From contig CM065809.1 of the NCBI GenBank assembly GCA_033398695.1, forward strand, positions 174,644,501 to 174,708,500: a stretch of DNA of 64,000 bases, read 5' to 3'. Positions 54,266 to 64,000 of this stretch are shown piece by piece (the first letter of the stretch is position 1; every line of letters begins with the position of its first letter). A model generated the notes under the pieces. It searched no databases, was not told the origin of the DNA, and was given only the letters and a program-made list of their open reading frames with translations. The position numbers were made by a program, and so were the translations under genes. This DNA is from Orobanche coerulescens. Lineage: Eukaryota > Streptophyta > Magnoliopsida > Lamiales > Orobanchaceae.

Positions 54266-57259
54266 ATGTCTTTCAATCCACTAGCTGTTATTCTCAAAGA
54301 AAATAAACTTGATGGCACTAACTTTGCCGATTGGAAAAGAAATCTTGACATTGTCCTGACTGTTGAGGGGCATAAATTTGTCTTAGTCGAGGAGAGCCCT
54401 CTAGAACCAGAACCGGATGCCACTCCCGAAGAGTTGGCTGAATTCCGAAAGTGGAAAAAGTCTGATGAGATGGCTCGCTATTACATTTTGGCTTCACTGA
54501 CAAATGTATTGCAGCATCAGCATCAGACGATGGACTCGGCCGCGGAAATGACGAAAAGTCTCACCGAGATGTTTGGTCATCAGAACCGGGCGGCTAGACA
54601 AAATGCAATGAGGGTATTGATGACAACCCAAATGTCTGAAGGGACCCCAGTAAGGGATCATGTTCTGAAAATGATATCTCATTTGAACGAACTGAGCATA
54701 CTGGGGGCTACTATCGATGCGGAAACGCAGGTCGATATTATCTTAGGCAGCTTATCTAGAAGCTTTGAGCAGTTCCGCCTTAACTACAATATGAACCGTA
54801 GGACATATAGTTTGGCGGAACTTCTGACAGAGCTTCAGTCTGCTGAAGGTCTCTTCAAACAAGGTTATCATCAGATTCTTGCGGCAACCGGTGCTACTTC
54901 TTCCAAACTCAAATGGGGAAAGAAGAAGAAACAGGTTGGCCAGAAGCAAGTGGCAACCCTCAAGGTGAAAAGCAAGGCTCCTCACCCCGTGGCGAACAAA
55001 AAGCCAAAGGGAAAGTGCTACAAGTGCGGTCAGAAAGGACATTTTAAAGCGAACTGTCCTGCTCTTAAGAAAGGTATGTCTCATGCACTAGTAGTCAAAA
55101 CATGTTTGGCAGCTTGTTCTTCCACTTCGTGGATAGTTGATTCAGGCTCCACTAATCATGTTTGCTTTGACTCGCATGGTTTTCAGGTAACCAAGCAGCT
55201 TAGTGCGGGTGAGATTACCACCAACTGGGGTGATTATTCCAGGCTTATGACTGTTGTAGTGGGAGTCGTGCAGTTGAAGATTAATGATAAATTATTAGTT
55301 CTCAATAATGTTTTATTAGTACCGGATTTTAGAATGAATTTAATTTCGGTTTCTAAATTAAAAAGCGATGGTTATTCAGTTTCTTTTGATGATGATGCCA
55401 TTATTAAGAAAAGAAGCGGTGAATATATTTGCAAAGGTACTTTTAATGATGGACTATATGTCGTTAATACTGCACAAACTCCTTTGCATAAATCACTTAA
55501 CTCTTTGTCTAAACCTAAAAAGAGAAAAGAACCTTCAAGCATAAACCAAACATATCTGTGGCATTTACGGTTGGGACATGTAAACCTTGGAAGGATTCAA
55601 AGATTAGTAGATGATGGCCCATTGGATGATCTCCAAGTTGAGTCATTTCCAATTTGTGAATCCTGTCTGGAAGGTAAGATGACCAAAAGGGTTTTTAAAA
55701 CCAAGGGAAACCGTGCTCAGAATGTGTTAGAATTGGTTCATACGGATGTATGTGGTCCAATGAATATCCAGGCTAGGGGTGGTTTCGAATACTTCATCAC
55801 GTTTATAGATGATTATTCGAGATATGGATACATCTATTTGATACGACGTAAGTCTGAAGCCTTTGACAAGTTCAGAGACTTCAAGGCTGAAACGAAGAAG
55901 CGTCATGGGAAGAGTATCAAGTCACTACTATCTGATCGTGGTGGCGAATACCTTAGTGGAGAGTTTTTGGATTTCTTGGCGAATGAGGGGATTTCGTCCC
56001 AGCTCACCGCGCCGGGAACTCCACAACAAAATGGTGTGGCTGAAAGAAGGAATAGGACTCTTTTAGAAATGGTTAGATCAATGATGAGTTATTCAGATTT
56101 ACCTATTTTGTTTTGGGGATACACCTTAGAAACAGCGGCGTACATTCTAAACCTGGTACCTTCGAAATCAGTTCCAAAAACACCCACAGAACTGTGGAGT
56201 GGGCGTAAGCCCAGTCTAGTACATGTTCGGATTTGGGGTACTCCAGCGCATGTGCTGAATAAGGAAGTTGATAAGTTGGCATCTCGTACAGAAGTACGAG
56301 TGTTTGTAGGATACCCTAAGGGAACGAAGGATGGCTTGTTCTATAGTCCCCAGGATCAGAAGGTCATTGTTAGCACCAATGCCCGATTTCTGGAAGAGGA
56401 TTATATGATTAGTCACAAGCCCATGAGCGAGATAATTCTGGAAGAGCTGAGGGGCGAGACTCCGTCTATACCAATCGTACAAGCGCCAACTAACACTGCA
56501 CCACGTATCGATTCTGAAACTTTTACACCAACTCAAGATTTGCCTCGTCGTAGTGGGAGGGTTGTTCGTCAGCCCGAACGATTCATAGACGTGGGAAAGT
56601 CTTCGGACTCAATCCCAGGCAAAGATGAATCAGATCCCTGGACCTATAAGGAGGCAATCCAAGATAAAGATGCTGACTCCTGGCAAGTAGCAATGGAATC
56701 AGAAATGGGATCTATGGGTTCCAATCAAATGTGGGAGCTAGTAGAGCTACCTGATGGTGTACAAGCCACTGGGAGTAAATGGGTCTACAAACGAAAGAAA
56801 GGACGTGACGGGAAGGTTGAAACCTTCAAAGCGAGGCTTGTTGCAAAAGGTTGCACTCAGAAAGAGGGTATCAATTATGATGAAACCTTTTCGCCGGTAG
56901 CCATGCTTAAGTCAATCCGGATTCTTTTAGCTATAGCTGCGCATTTGGATCTGGAGATTTGGCAGATGGATGTCAAGACTGCATTCTTGAATGGGAGTCT
57001 AGACAAGGAAATCTATATGCGCCAAACAGAGGGATTCATTGCCGAAGGAGAAGAGCACTTGGTGTGCAAACTTAAGAAATCCATTTATGGACTTAAGCAA
57101 GCATCTAGATCTTGGAACACTCGTTTTGACGAAGTTGTCCAGTCATATGGATTCATCCAATGTCCGAGTGAGAGTTGTGTGTATAAGAAATGCGATGGAA
57201 ACGTGTTGGTGTTTCTTGTACTGTATGTAGACGATATCCTTCTGATTGGAATAACGTGA
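54266..57259 (+). pseudogene. Copia-C gag, protease, integrase and reverse transcriptase
   Basis: A 997-residue open frame. Gag of UBN2 type starts MSFNPLAVILKENKLDGTNF. CCHC knuckle CYKCGQKGHFKANC near residue 250, protease WIVDSGSTNHVCF near 290, pre-integrase LWHLRLGHVNLGRI with a CESC pair near 430, integrase core LVHTDVCGPMN, FIDDYSRYGYIY, LLSDRGGEYLS and GTPQQNGVAERRNRTLLEMV near 490-610, RT from about 790 with QMDVKTAFLNGSLDKEIY and catalytic LYVDDILLIG near 985. All catalytic residues seem present. The frame is lost by a one-base shift near 57250, just after the catalytic box. Confidence 0.95.
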
Positions 57260-58209
57260 AGGAATTGTCGGACGTACGGGTATGGCTATCTGCGCAGTTC
57301 GATATGAAGGATCTAGGAGAAGCAGGACACATCCTTGGAATCAGGATCTTTCGTGATCGGAAGAAAAGGATGTTGTGCTTATCCTAGGCATCCTATATCG
57401 ATACAGTGCTGAAACGGTTTAGCATGGAGAATTCCAAGAAAGGTTTTCTACCTTACAGACATGGAATTCAACTATCTAAGAACATGTGTCCTAAGACACA
57501 AAAGGAGATAGATGACATGAAGATGGTCCCTTATGCATCTGCTGTGGGAAGTCTCATGTATGCTATGCTTTGCACTAGACCAGATATCTGTCATGCCGTG
57601 GGCATGGCTGCTAGATATCAGTCAAACCCAGGACCAGGACACTGGATTGCTGTCAAGCACATACTCAAGTACCTGAGAAGGACTAGGGAGTACATGCTTG
57701 TATATCAATCAGACGACCTGTTTCCGGTGGGTTACACTGACTCAGATTTTTCATCGGACAAAGAAAAGTCCAAGTCTACTTCGGGTTATGTGTTTAGCCT
57801 GGGAGGTGGAGCCATTAGTTGGAGGAGTGTGAAGCAGAAATGCATCTCGGACTCTACCATGGAAGCCGAGTACGTGGCAGCCTCTGAGGCAGCCAAGGAG
57901 GCAGTGTGGCTCAAGTACTTCCTGCAGGACTTAGATGTGATTCCCGATTTGCCAGAGGGTATTACACTTTATTGTGATAATACTGGTGCAGTCGCAAATT
58001 CAAGGGAACCACGAGCCCATCAGGCAAGTAAACATATCAACCGCAAGTACCACATCATACGACACTTCGTAAAGGAAGGAGACGTAGTTGTGGCCAGGGT
58101 TGCATCGGAAGATAATCTTGCTGACCCTTTCACGAAAGGCCTACCTTCAAAAGTTTTTGAAAGGCATGTGGAAGGAATGGGATTACGGTGTATGGCAGCA
58201 TTGCTTTGA
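57260..58209 (+). pseudogene. Copia-C RT end and RNase H
   Basis: After the frameshift the coding resumes with VKELSDVRVWLSAQFDMKDL and GHILGIRIFRDRKKRM, meets a TAG at 57385-57387 (CAG expected), and continues open from there to 58209: FSMENSKKGFLPYRHG, SLMYAMLCTRPDICHAVGMA, RNase H GYTDSDFSSDKEKSKS, STMEAEYVAASEAAKEAVWL and ITLYCDNTGAVANS, ending DNLADPFTKGLPSKVF near the C-terminus. Confidence 0.94.
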
Positions 58210-58285
58210 GTATAAGTGGGAGAAATGAGAGACTATGTAATAGAGTAGTATACTTAAAAGCATGCTTTGAGTATAAGTGGGAGAT
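58199..58285 (+). repeat. Duplicated polypurine-tract segment of Copia-C
   Basis: GCTTTGAGTATAAGTGGGAGA occurs at about 58203-58223 and again at about 58264-58284, about 61 bp apart; only the second abuts the LTR. Confidence 0.88.
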
Positions 58286-59774
58286 TGTTAGGATTGTATA
58301 CTGCAAAGCATACTTTATGCTTGTATTACCTAATTTCCCTCTTACTACCTATGAGAATATTAATTACATTTAATCACATGTTTTGCATATTAATTCACGT
58401 TATGGTTATGCAAATGAAATGTCTAATTATTTTATATTGTAGATAATGTGGTGTGTTGGTGTCACACGGAAGATCACATTATCGGTGCCTTATAAAATAA
58501 TATAATAGTTCACAACCTATATAATTATTAGACAAATTATATAAAGGGTTGTAGTGTATGCTTGAGAATAGTTGGTCTTGACTATTAGCATACATTAGCG
58601 TATTTGCATACGTTGAACTGGATCGAGGTGAGATAGTGTCTTCTGTACTGACTGTAAGAAGAACGTAAATCTCGGATAATTATTATTTCTTAATTCTTAG
58701 TATATAATATTTAATTATGTATTTATAATAATTATTGCTTTGATTTACCATAGGTGAGAGTCAAAATGATCGACTCAATAAGCCTCGTATCTTGGGCAAT
58801 AATATTGTTTATACGACAGTTATTATTATTACTAGAAATCGTGTCCCGACTCGTGTGGGTTGATGATGTCCCATTGAGGAGCTCGATAATGATTATTATA
58901 TTAAACCCTGCAGGTGTATTTAATTCCGATATAATAATAAGGTTCGAGTGGTACTACTCTTGGATAAGATATTAATTAATTAAAGCTGTCAGTGGCTTAT
59001 AATTAATTAATGGACATTCGATATCTTAAACACGGGAAATAATATATTTAATAAGGAGCCCAATTTCGTAATTTGAGATTTTGGTAGGAAGTGCAATATC
59101 AACTTTTTAGTGGACTAAGTTGATATTAATAGATTCATTATATTAGGAAGAGTCCTAATAAGGTAAGATGAATTTATTAAGGAGTCCTTTCATAATCCTC
59201 CTTTAGATCCCTAGTAGTAGTCCAAGAGCCTATAAATAGGACATATGGGGTGTTGGCCGATTTTAATCACAAACTTACACAAGGAATTTCGATTTTTTCT
59301 TCTAAGTGTTTAATTGTGGATCTTGACTTGTGTCTTTGATTCCACAATTGAGAGAACACTTTATTTCTTGCTACATATCGGAATTACTTGAAGAAAAGAA
59401 AATCGAGAATTGTGAGGCATAGAAATCGGCCGATCCATAGGTGCCCAAACAAGATCCGGTAGCTCGTTGCCCACACAACGTCCGGTTCAAGGCGGATCAT
59501 ACTCTAGAAGATCTAAAGGTAGAAATACAAGGCGATCAAGACGGAAGTAGCCAATACTCTTCATAAGGTAATATCCTATGATCTTTGGATCTAGATTAGG
59601 ATATTTTAATTATCAACATATTTAATTAATAAATAATAAATAATATTTAAATTGCTTATTAATCTTATTAATTAATTAATTAGCATGTCTAAATAGATCT
59701 AATACTCGTAGATGCGTAAAACGCGATTATCACTTTTCCCAAACTTCGCTTCCGCTGCGTTTTACTTTCCAACA
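58286..59774 (+). repeat. 3' LTR of Copia-C (1489 bp)
   Basis: Same ends and length as the 5' LTR. Changes seen include CCCTGCAGGTGTATTT against CCCTACAGGTGGATTT and GCTTATTAATCTTATT against GCTTAGTAGTCTTAGT. Confidence 0.95.
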
Positions 59775-59779
59775 GTTGA

Positions 59780-60875
59780 GGGGTTGCGGACTGGGAAAAA
59801 GTTTATATTCTTTCTACTTTTTATCTATATTTATAAAAAAATATCACATTATAATATTTATTTCACAATTTTCAATTTGACATCCATTGCATATATATAA
59901 AAGTAAGTCTTAAGATTTTCGTTAAAGTTGCATTATTAAATTCGTATTGTAATATTAACCTATAATTTACATATTGAGCTACCAAGAGAAAAAAAAAATT
60001 AATTGACTTATTTGGACTTATTAATGTACTACATATTAATGTTAAATATTTTTATTATTTTTAAGTTTATTGAAATTTATGAACTTTATGATATTAATGT
60101 ACTTGATTAAATTTAAGTCATTGTATATGCGTTGTGAATACGTTTGTTCACTTAATTATTTTTAACCTATTAGTAATTTTGATTTAATTAAATTTGACTG
60201 TTTTTTATTATATACTAGTTCTACTATAATTGCAACATCTGAATTTTCACGCTTGTCAGTGCACAACTTTGACTATTAATATCTTTAATTTTTTATTTTT
60301 AAAAATTATAAAACTTTGATATTTTTAAAATATATTTCGTGGTGAATCTAACAATATCTCACATGACTATATTTCTTCATATGTATGAATCACACAAGAT
60401 GGTCAAAAGACAATATGTGAACAGTGTAATAGTCAACACGTTGCAATAATAAGAAAATGGAGGAAATAATTATTATTCACGTTATATTTGATTAATATAA
60501 TTTGGAGTTAAATTTATGTTTTGTGATTTTGTGGTATGAGTCACTTAATAATAACGAGAAACTTTTAATATTGTGTTTTTCAAATATTGATTTTCACTGC
60601 AGAATTCGGTGATTTCTGTAATGCAAATTAATGATTTTTGTGATACATATTAGTGATTTTCGTAATATAAATTGGTGGTTGGAGTTTAGATCGAATAATT
60701 TGTGCTTATATATCAGATTTAAATTGATTAATTGAGGTGTTTGTGGTGATTTCTGATGGTGATGCTAGTTGTAGGAATCAATAGTAATGGGTGGTGATGG
60801 AGATAATAGAAGCTCCGATCATGAGTAGTTTGAGATAAACATTCGAAGGATATATATTGTATGTGTATATAAGAT
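59780..60875. other. AT-rich intergenic DNA with a possible degenerate MITE
   Basis: No gene. Between about 60224 and 60470, TTGCAACATCTGAATTTTC on the left and ACACGTTGCAATAATAAG on the right, with CTTTGACTATTAATATC, resemble a decayed Stowaway-type MITE; ends are not certain. Confidence 0.35.
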
Positions 60876-61407
60876 TGTAACACCCCCCAAATCACTCGGG
60901 AAGTATGTTCACGATTATTATGTTCTTGGAGTATGTTGTGTATGGTTTGTATTCGTATTTTATACTTACACTAGCAAAACAATGGAGTTTTGCTAACCCC
61001 CGAGTATTCAGAGAGTGGATGTCTGTTTTGCGTCCAGGTACTTGCAGGTTGCTGGGGAGCGAATCACAAGATCGGTACGGAGGGTGATGGAAGACGACGA
61101 TACTAATCACATGAAGACCAGTGTCGAGTATTTGGTGAAGTCTTATTGTCTTGTTCTACCGTTGTGGTAATTTCTGTTTCATGGAAATATTGATGTATTC
61201 CAACCCCTGCGTGGGTATGAGTTTCGGGAAAGAGTCTTGTATGTAATGATGGATGTGTTGTGATAAAAGACCAAATCGGTCTAATGGTTCATTATGGAGC
61301 CATGTCGGCATGTTATGTGATGTATTGTTTTTGTATTTAGCCTGGTAGATCCTCACGGAGAGGGTCTGCGGCGCTGTAATATTCCCGAGTAGTTTGGGGG
61401 TGTTACA
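60876..61407 (+). repeat. LTR of a second Tekay-like element (Tekay-B), 532 bp
   Basis: Begins TGTAACACCCCCCAAATCAC and ends AGTTTGGGGGTGTTACA, so the two ends of this single LTR form an unusually long inverted repeat (about 25 bp, a few mismatches). A primer site follows at 61413. The partner LTR is not in the window. Confidence 0.75.
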
Positions 61408-61412
61408 GAATA

Positions 61413-61425
61413 TGGTATCGGAGCT
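61413..61425 (+). other. Primer-binding site of Tekay-B
   Basis: TGGTATCGGAGCT, 5 nt after the LTR as in Tekay-A, with the same G-for-A change seen in Copia-C. Confidence 0.8.
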
Positions 61426-63012
61426 TAGGTTGAGGAAAACCTAGGTTGTCGGGTCAAGTTGTGTGTTGTCGGGTATTGTCTTGTCTTGTCTCGTCTTGTC
61501 TTGTCGGATTTTATCTGACTGAGTCGTGTCGCGACGCGTCGTTTGAGATGTCGGTCGTGATTAGTATCAAGGTGCAGCCATCATCTTCGTGCGATCTGTT
61601 AATGTAAGTCTCCCCACTATGTTGTGCCTCGTGTTATGCGAACTTGTATGATTTTTGTGTTATATGTGGAGTTTAAATGTGAATCGTGAATACGTACTCC
61701 ATGTTTGTTTGATTTTTGTAAATGTGCCGATGTATATGTATATATGTGTATACGTATCCTTGTATAAATCGTTTTTACAGGAGTAATGTTTTGGTGTGGT
61801 TACGCAATGAAAGTTTATCAATGTGGTATTTTAAACTTCAAATGTTTTGGGGGAGTCAAGTAAATTTTATTTTAAAAACATCCTTCAAGGAGGGAAACAG
61901 TTTGATTTCCGTATGATAACCTCGTGATAAAAAATTTTGAGAATTCAAACTACATATATTTTATTTTCATCTTGCATTGCAAATTTTCAAAATTTGATTT
62001 TTAAATACTCAAACGAGGTCTATCAAAAAATTTACTTGAGACGTGACTTTCGCTTCCAACTTTTTGGTTCCATGAATTTCGGTTAAAAATGTATGTAGTG
62101 AGGATGTTATTATTTTGGCTATAATGATCAGAGTTGTGATTAAGGTAGTGGTGTGAACGCTGAGTCGTTCGGTATGCTCTCGTCGAGATAGTTCGCTTGA
62201 CCGAGAAGTGGAGACTCGGTTTGGAATGTTATTTAACCTCTGATGGTTATTTGTGCATAGTCATAATGATGTGAACTGTCGGCGTTTGGATTCTTATGTT
62301 GCTGATTATTTGTAACCTTCAATTTTTGGTATTATTTGGTACATGTTCATGAACGTGTTGCTGGCTCTGAACAGTTAGCGCACGCCAAGTGTGGGGCTAG
62401 CGCGCGCTAACGTGGCATGGCTAGCGCACACTAAGTCTCTGTTGAAGCGCACACTAATCAGTCTGGGCAAAAGCTCAGGAATTGCATTTTGGCTGTAGGT
62501 CTAACTTTTGCGATTGTTAGGCTGACCGTCTGTGGCCGTATTCTATGTGTGTTGTCTAGTGATAACAATTATTGTGTGTGATTAGGTGTATTTTGAACTG
62601 TGTTCTTATCCGCTGCGTGTGTATATTTCAAATGACTTTCTGGTATTTTTACCAAATCGTGTGTATTTTAAAATGACCTTTTGGGTATCTCGTAAATTTA
62701 AGTTATTTCGTTAACCCTTTTTCCTAACACTTTTGTCGGTACGCTTAAGGGGTGGCTTAACGTACATTTTGAAACTATTGAGTTTTGGCGTTCTCGCCTT
62801 GTAATTTCAAATGGTATTTTATGACGGTATTTGGTATTTGGAAAATAACTTTTGTGAGTATTTGTAAAGTATTACCGTCATCGACCTTTTTGGCAATTTT
62901 TGAACGTTTTTTAAAATAGTTTTCAGCCTGGTGAGTTTCGACGCGGGACCAGTACAGAAGATGGTTTTGATATAATGAATGATTTTGATTTCATTGCATT
63001 TATAATGAGAAA
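61426..63012 (+). mobile_element. Internal region of Tekay-B, no gag visible
   Basis: The first 200 bp resembles the Tekay-A leader (CTTAGGT, then GCCATCATC...GTGCGA near 61577). A CTTGT/CTCGT simple repeat lies at about 61484-61505. Four TAGCGCACGC-type palindromes occur at 62376-62456. No gag or pol motif was found in any frame up to 63012, so this is a non-autonomous or decayed element, and its downstream part is beyond the palindrome at 63016. Confidence 0.55.
62376..62456. repeat. Small TAGCGCRCGCTA-like cluster in Tekay-B
   Basis: Four copies (TAGCGCACGCCA, TAGCGCGCGCTA, TAGCGCACACTA, AAGCGCACACTA) at about 25-bp spacing, the same motif as in the Tekay-A LTR but here outside the LTR. 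Confidence 0.8.
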
Positions 63013-63015
63013 ATT

Positions 63016-64000
63016 ATCAAATTGGTCCCGTATGTGGGACCAATTGGCCAAAAAGCCCCGTCTGTCTCCGGCGGACCCAAAAACCCCACATCTCCCCCCT
63101 GTTTTTGCCAATTTAGTCCTCCGTCGCCGGCCGGAGTATTTTTCGGCCATCGGAGCTGACGTGGCTGACACGTGGCAAAAAATTAAAAAAAAATATATTT
63201 TGAGAATTAAAAAATTAAAAAAAGTAAAAATTTTAATATTTTTATATTAATATTCCAGAATTAAAAATAACTACCTGAAGTTCCAATTCTTTTAATAAAA
63301 TATTATCAAATTGAGAAAAATATTATTATTATTTTATATAAAATAAAAAAAAAAAATTATTTAGGTTTTTATATTTTTTCTCCCACATACGACATGTGGC
63401 TGACACGTGGCAAAAAATATAAAAGCCTAAATAATATAAAAAAATCTAATTTTTTTTAAAAAAGATCGGAACTTATTTTTTATTTAAAAAATCTGGAAAA
63501 TTAAAAAAATATCAGAACTTTTGATAATTATTTTTAATTCTGGAATATTAATATAAAATATTAGAATTTTTTATTTAAAAATTCAAAAATAAAAAAAATT
63601 AAAAGCATTTGGAATATATTTATAAACTCTTTTTATTTAAATAAAACTGGATTTTTTTCAATTTTTTTTATTTATTTTATAGAAAATGATAATAATATTT
63701 TTCTCAATTTAATAATATTTTATTAAAAAAATTGGAACTTTAGGTAGTTTTTTTTAATTTTGGAATATTAATATAAAAATATTAGAATTTTTTATTTTTT
63801 TAATTATTTAATTCTCAAAATATATTTTTTTAATTTTTTGCCACGTGTCAGCCACGTCAGCTCCGATGGCCGGAAAATACTCCGACTGGCGACGGAGGAC
63901 AAAATTGACAAAAACAGGGGGGAGATGTGGGGGTTTTTTGGTCCGCCGAGACAGACGGGGCTTTTTGGCCAATTGGTCCCACATACGGGACCAATTTGAT
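63016..64000. mobile_element. Large palindromic AT-rich element (fold-back MITE), right end at or beyond window edge
   Basis: The left arm starts ATCAAATTGGTCCCGTATGT and the window ends with its complement (ACCAATTTGAT). Outer arms of about 190 bp are GC-richer (GACGTGGCTGACACGTGGCA near 63158 pairs with TGCCACGTGTCAGCCACGTC near 63839), and the AT-rich interior continues the pairing toward a centre near 63500. A short inner piece repeats GGCTGACACGTGGCAAAAA near 63391. An open frame over the left arm on both strands is not believed real. Confidence 0.85.

Larger units (their letters stand above)
51401..59774 (+). mobile_element. Complete Ty1/copia retrotransposon Copia-C, nearly intact
   Basis: LTRs 51401-52889 and 58286-59774, both exactly 1489 bp and differing at roughly twenty sites. 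Target duplications GTTGA at 51396-51400 and 59775-59779 are perfect. Primer site at 52892, a 1.4-kb leader, gag-pol 54266-58209 broken by one frameshift and one stop, and a doubled polypurine tract. Lineage within copia is not certain; the RT and post-RT motifs (SKKGFLPYRHG, PYASAVGSLMYAMLCTRPDI) mark a common plant group. Confidence 0.95.

Noticed and set aside
62923..63250. Open frames on both strands over the left arm of the terminal palindrome
   Set aside because: They sit in inverted-repeat DNA and have no known domain.

Overview
This window is nuclear DNA from a flowering plant, most likely a eudicot with a large, repeat-rich genome. Almost all of it can be assigned to LTR retrotransposons of the Ty1/copia and Ty3/gypsy superfamilies, nested in or placed next to one another, with small DNA transposons (Stowaway-like, hAT-like, Mutator-like) in the gaps. 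I found no convincing intact host gene, no rRNA or tRNA gene and no bacterial-type feature. The species cannot be named from the sequence.

Layout, left to right. (1) 1-9163: an Athila-type Ty3 element on the minus strand (Athila-A), with gag-protease, a broken pol, a post-pol ORF with what looks like its own promoter and intron, a tRNA-Asp-type primer site and one 1819-bp LTR; its other LTR is off the left edge. It sits inside the 3' LTR of (2) Copia-A (9164-15069, minus strand), which itself abuts (3) 15070-17654, a large fold-back element whose arms are built of short AACGA...TCGTT sub-repeats. (4) 18468-26801: a complete 8.3-kb Tat-like element with 1150-bp LTRs and a perfect 5-bp target duplication (CCGCT). 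It has a damaged gag, no pol, and on the opposite strand a spliced four-exon gene of the antisense-ORF kind known from the Tat lineage. (5) 27319-34057: Copia-B, minus strand, complete with target duplication GCTTG, pol broken mostly by single stop codons. (6) 35922-46582: an Athila-like solo LTR (target duplication TATAC) split by (7) Tekay-A, a 9.2-kb chromovirus (36192-45402) with 2.1-kb LTRs and only three clear lesions in its gag-pol. (8) 46588-51400: a cluster of small DNA elements: a hAT-type MITE, two Stowaway-like MITEs and a Mutator-type fold-back with a perfect 9-bp target duplication. (9) 51401-59774: Copia-C, plus strand, identical-length 1489-bp LTRs, target duplication GTTGA, only two clear lesions in pol. 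(10) 60876-63012: an LTR, primer site and leader of a second Tekay-like element with no gag seen. (11) 63016 to the right edge: a roughly 1-kb palindromic AT-rich element.

The most interesting pattern cuts across the elements. Three unrelated Ty3 LTR families (Athila, Tekay, Tat) each carry a cluster of short CpG-rich palindromes directly upstream of the LTR TATA box: GACACGGCCGTGTC in Athila, TAGCGCRCGCTA in Tekay, GGCGATCGCC in Tat. In Athila-A the same paired arrangement, eight copies in four pairs, occurs a second time inside the element, upstream of a TATA box, a non-coding leader, a GT-AG intron and the ATG of the post-pol ORF. That looks like a second, internal promoter copied in design from the LTR. 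The other notable system is the Tat element, which lacks pol but preserves phase-consistent splice sites and a TATA box for its antisense gene.

Coordinates of LTR ends rest on TG...CA termini, pairwise comparison by eye, target duplications and adjacent primer sites or polypurine tracts. Lineage names rest on motif recognition without database searches.
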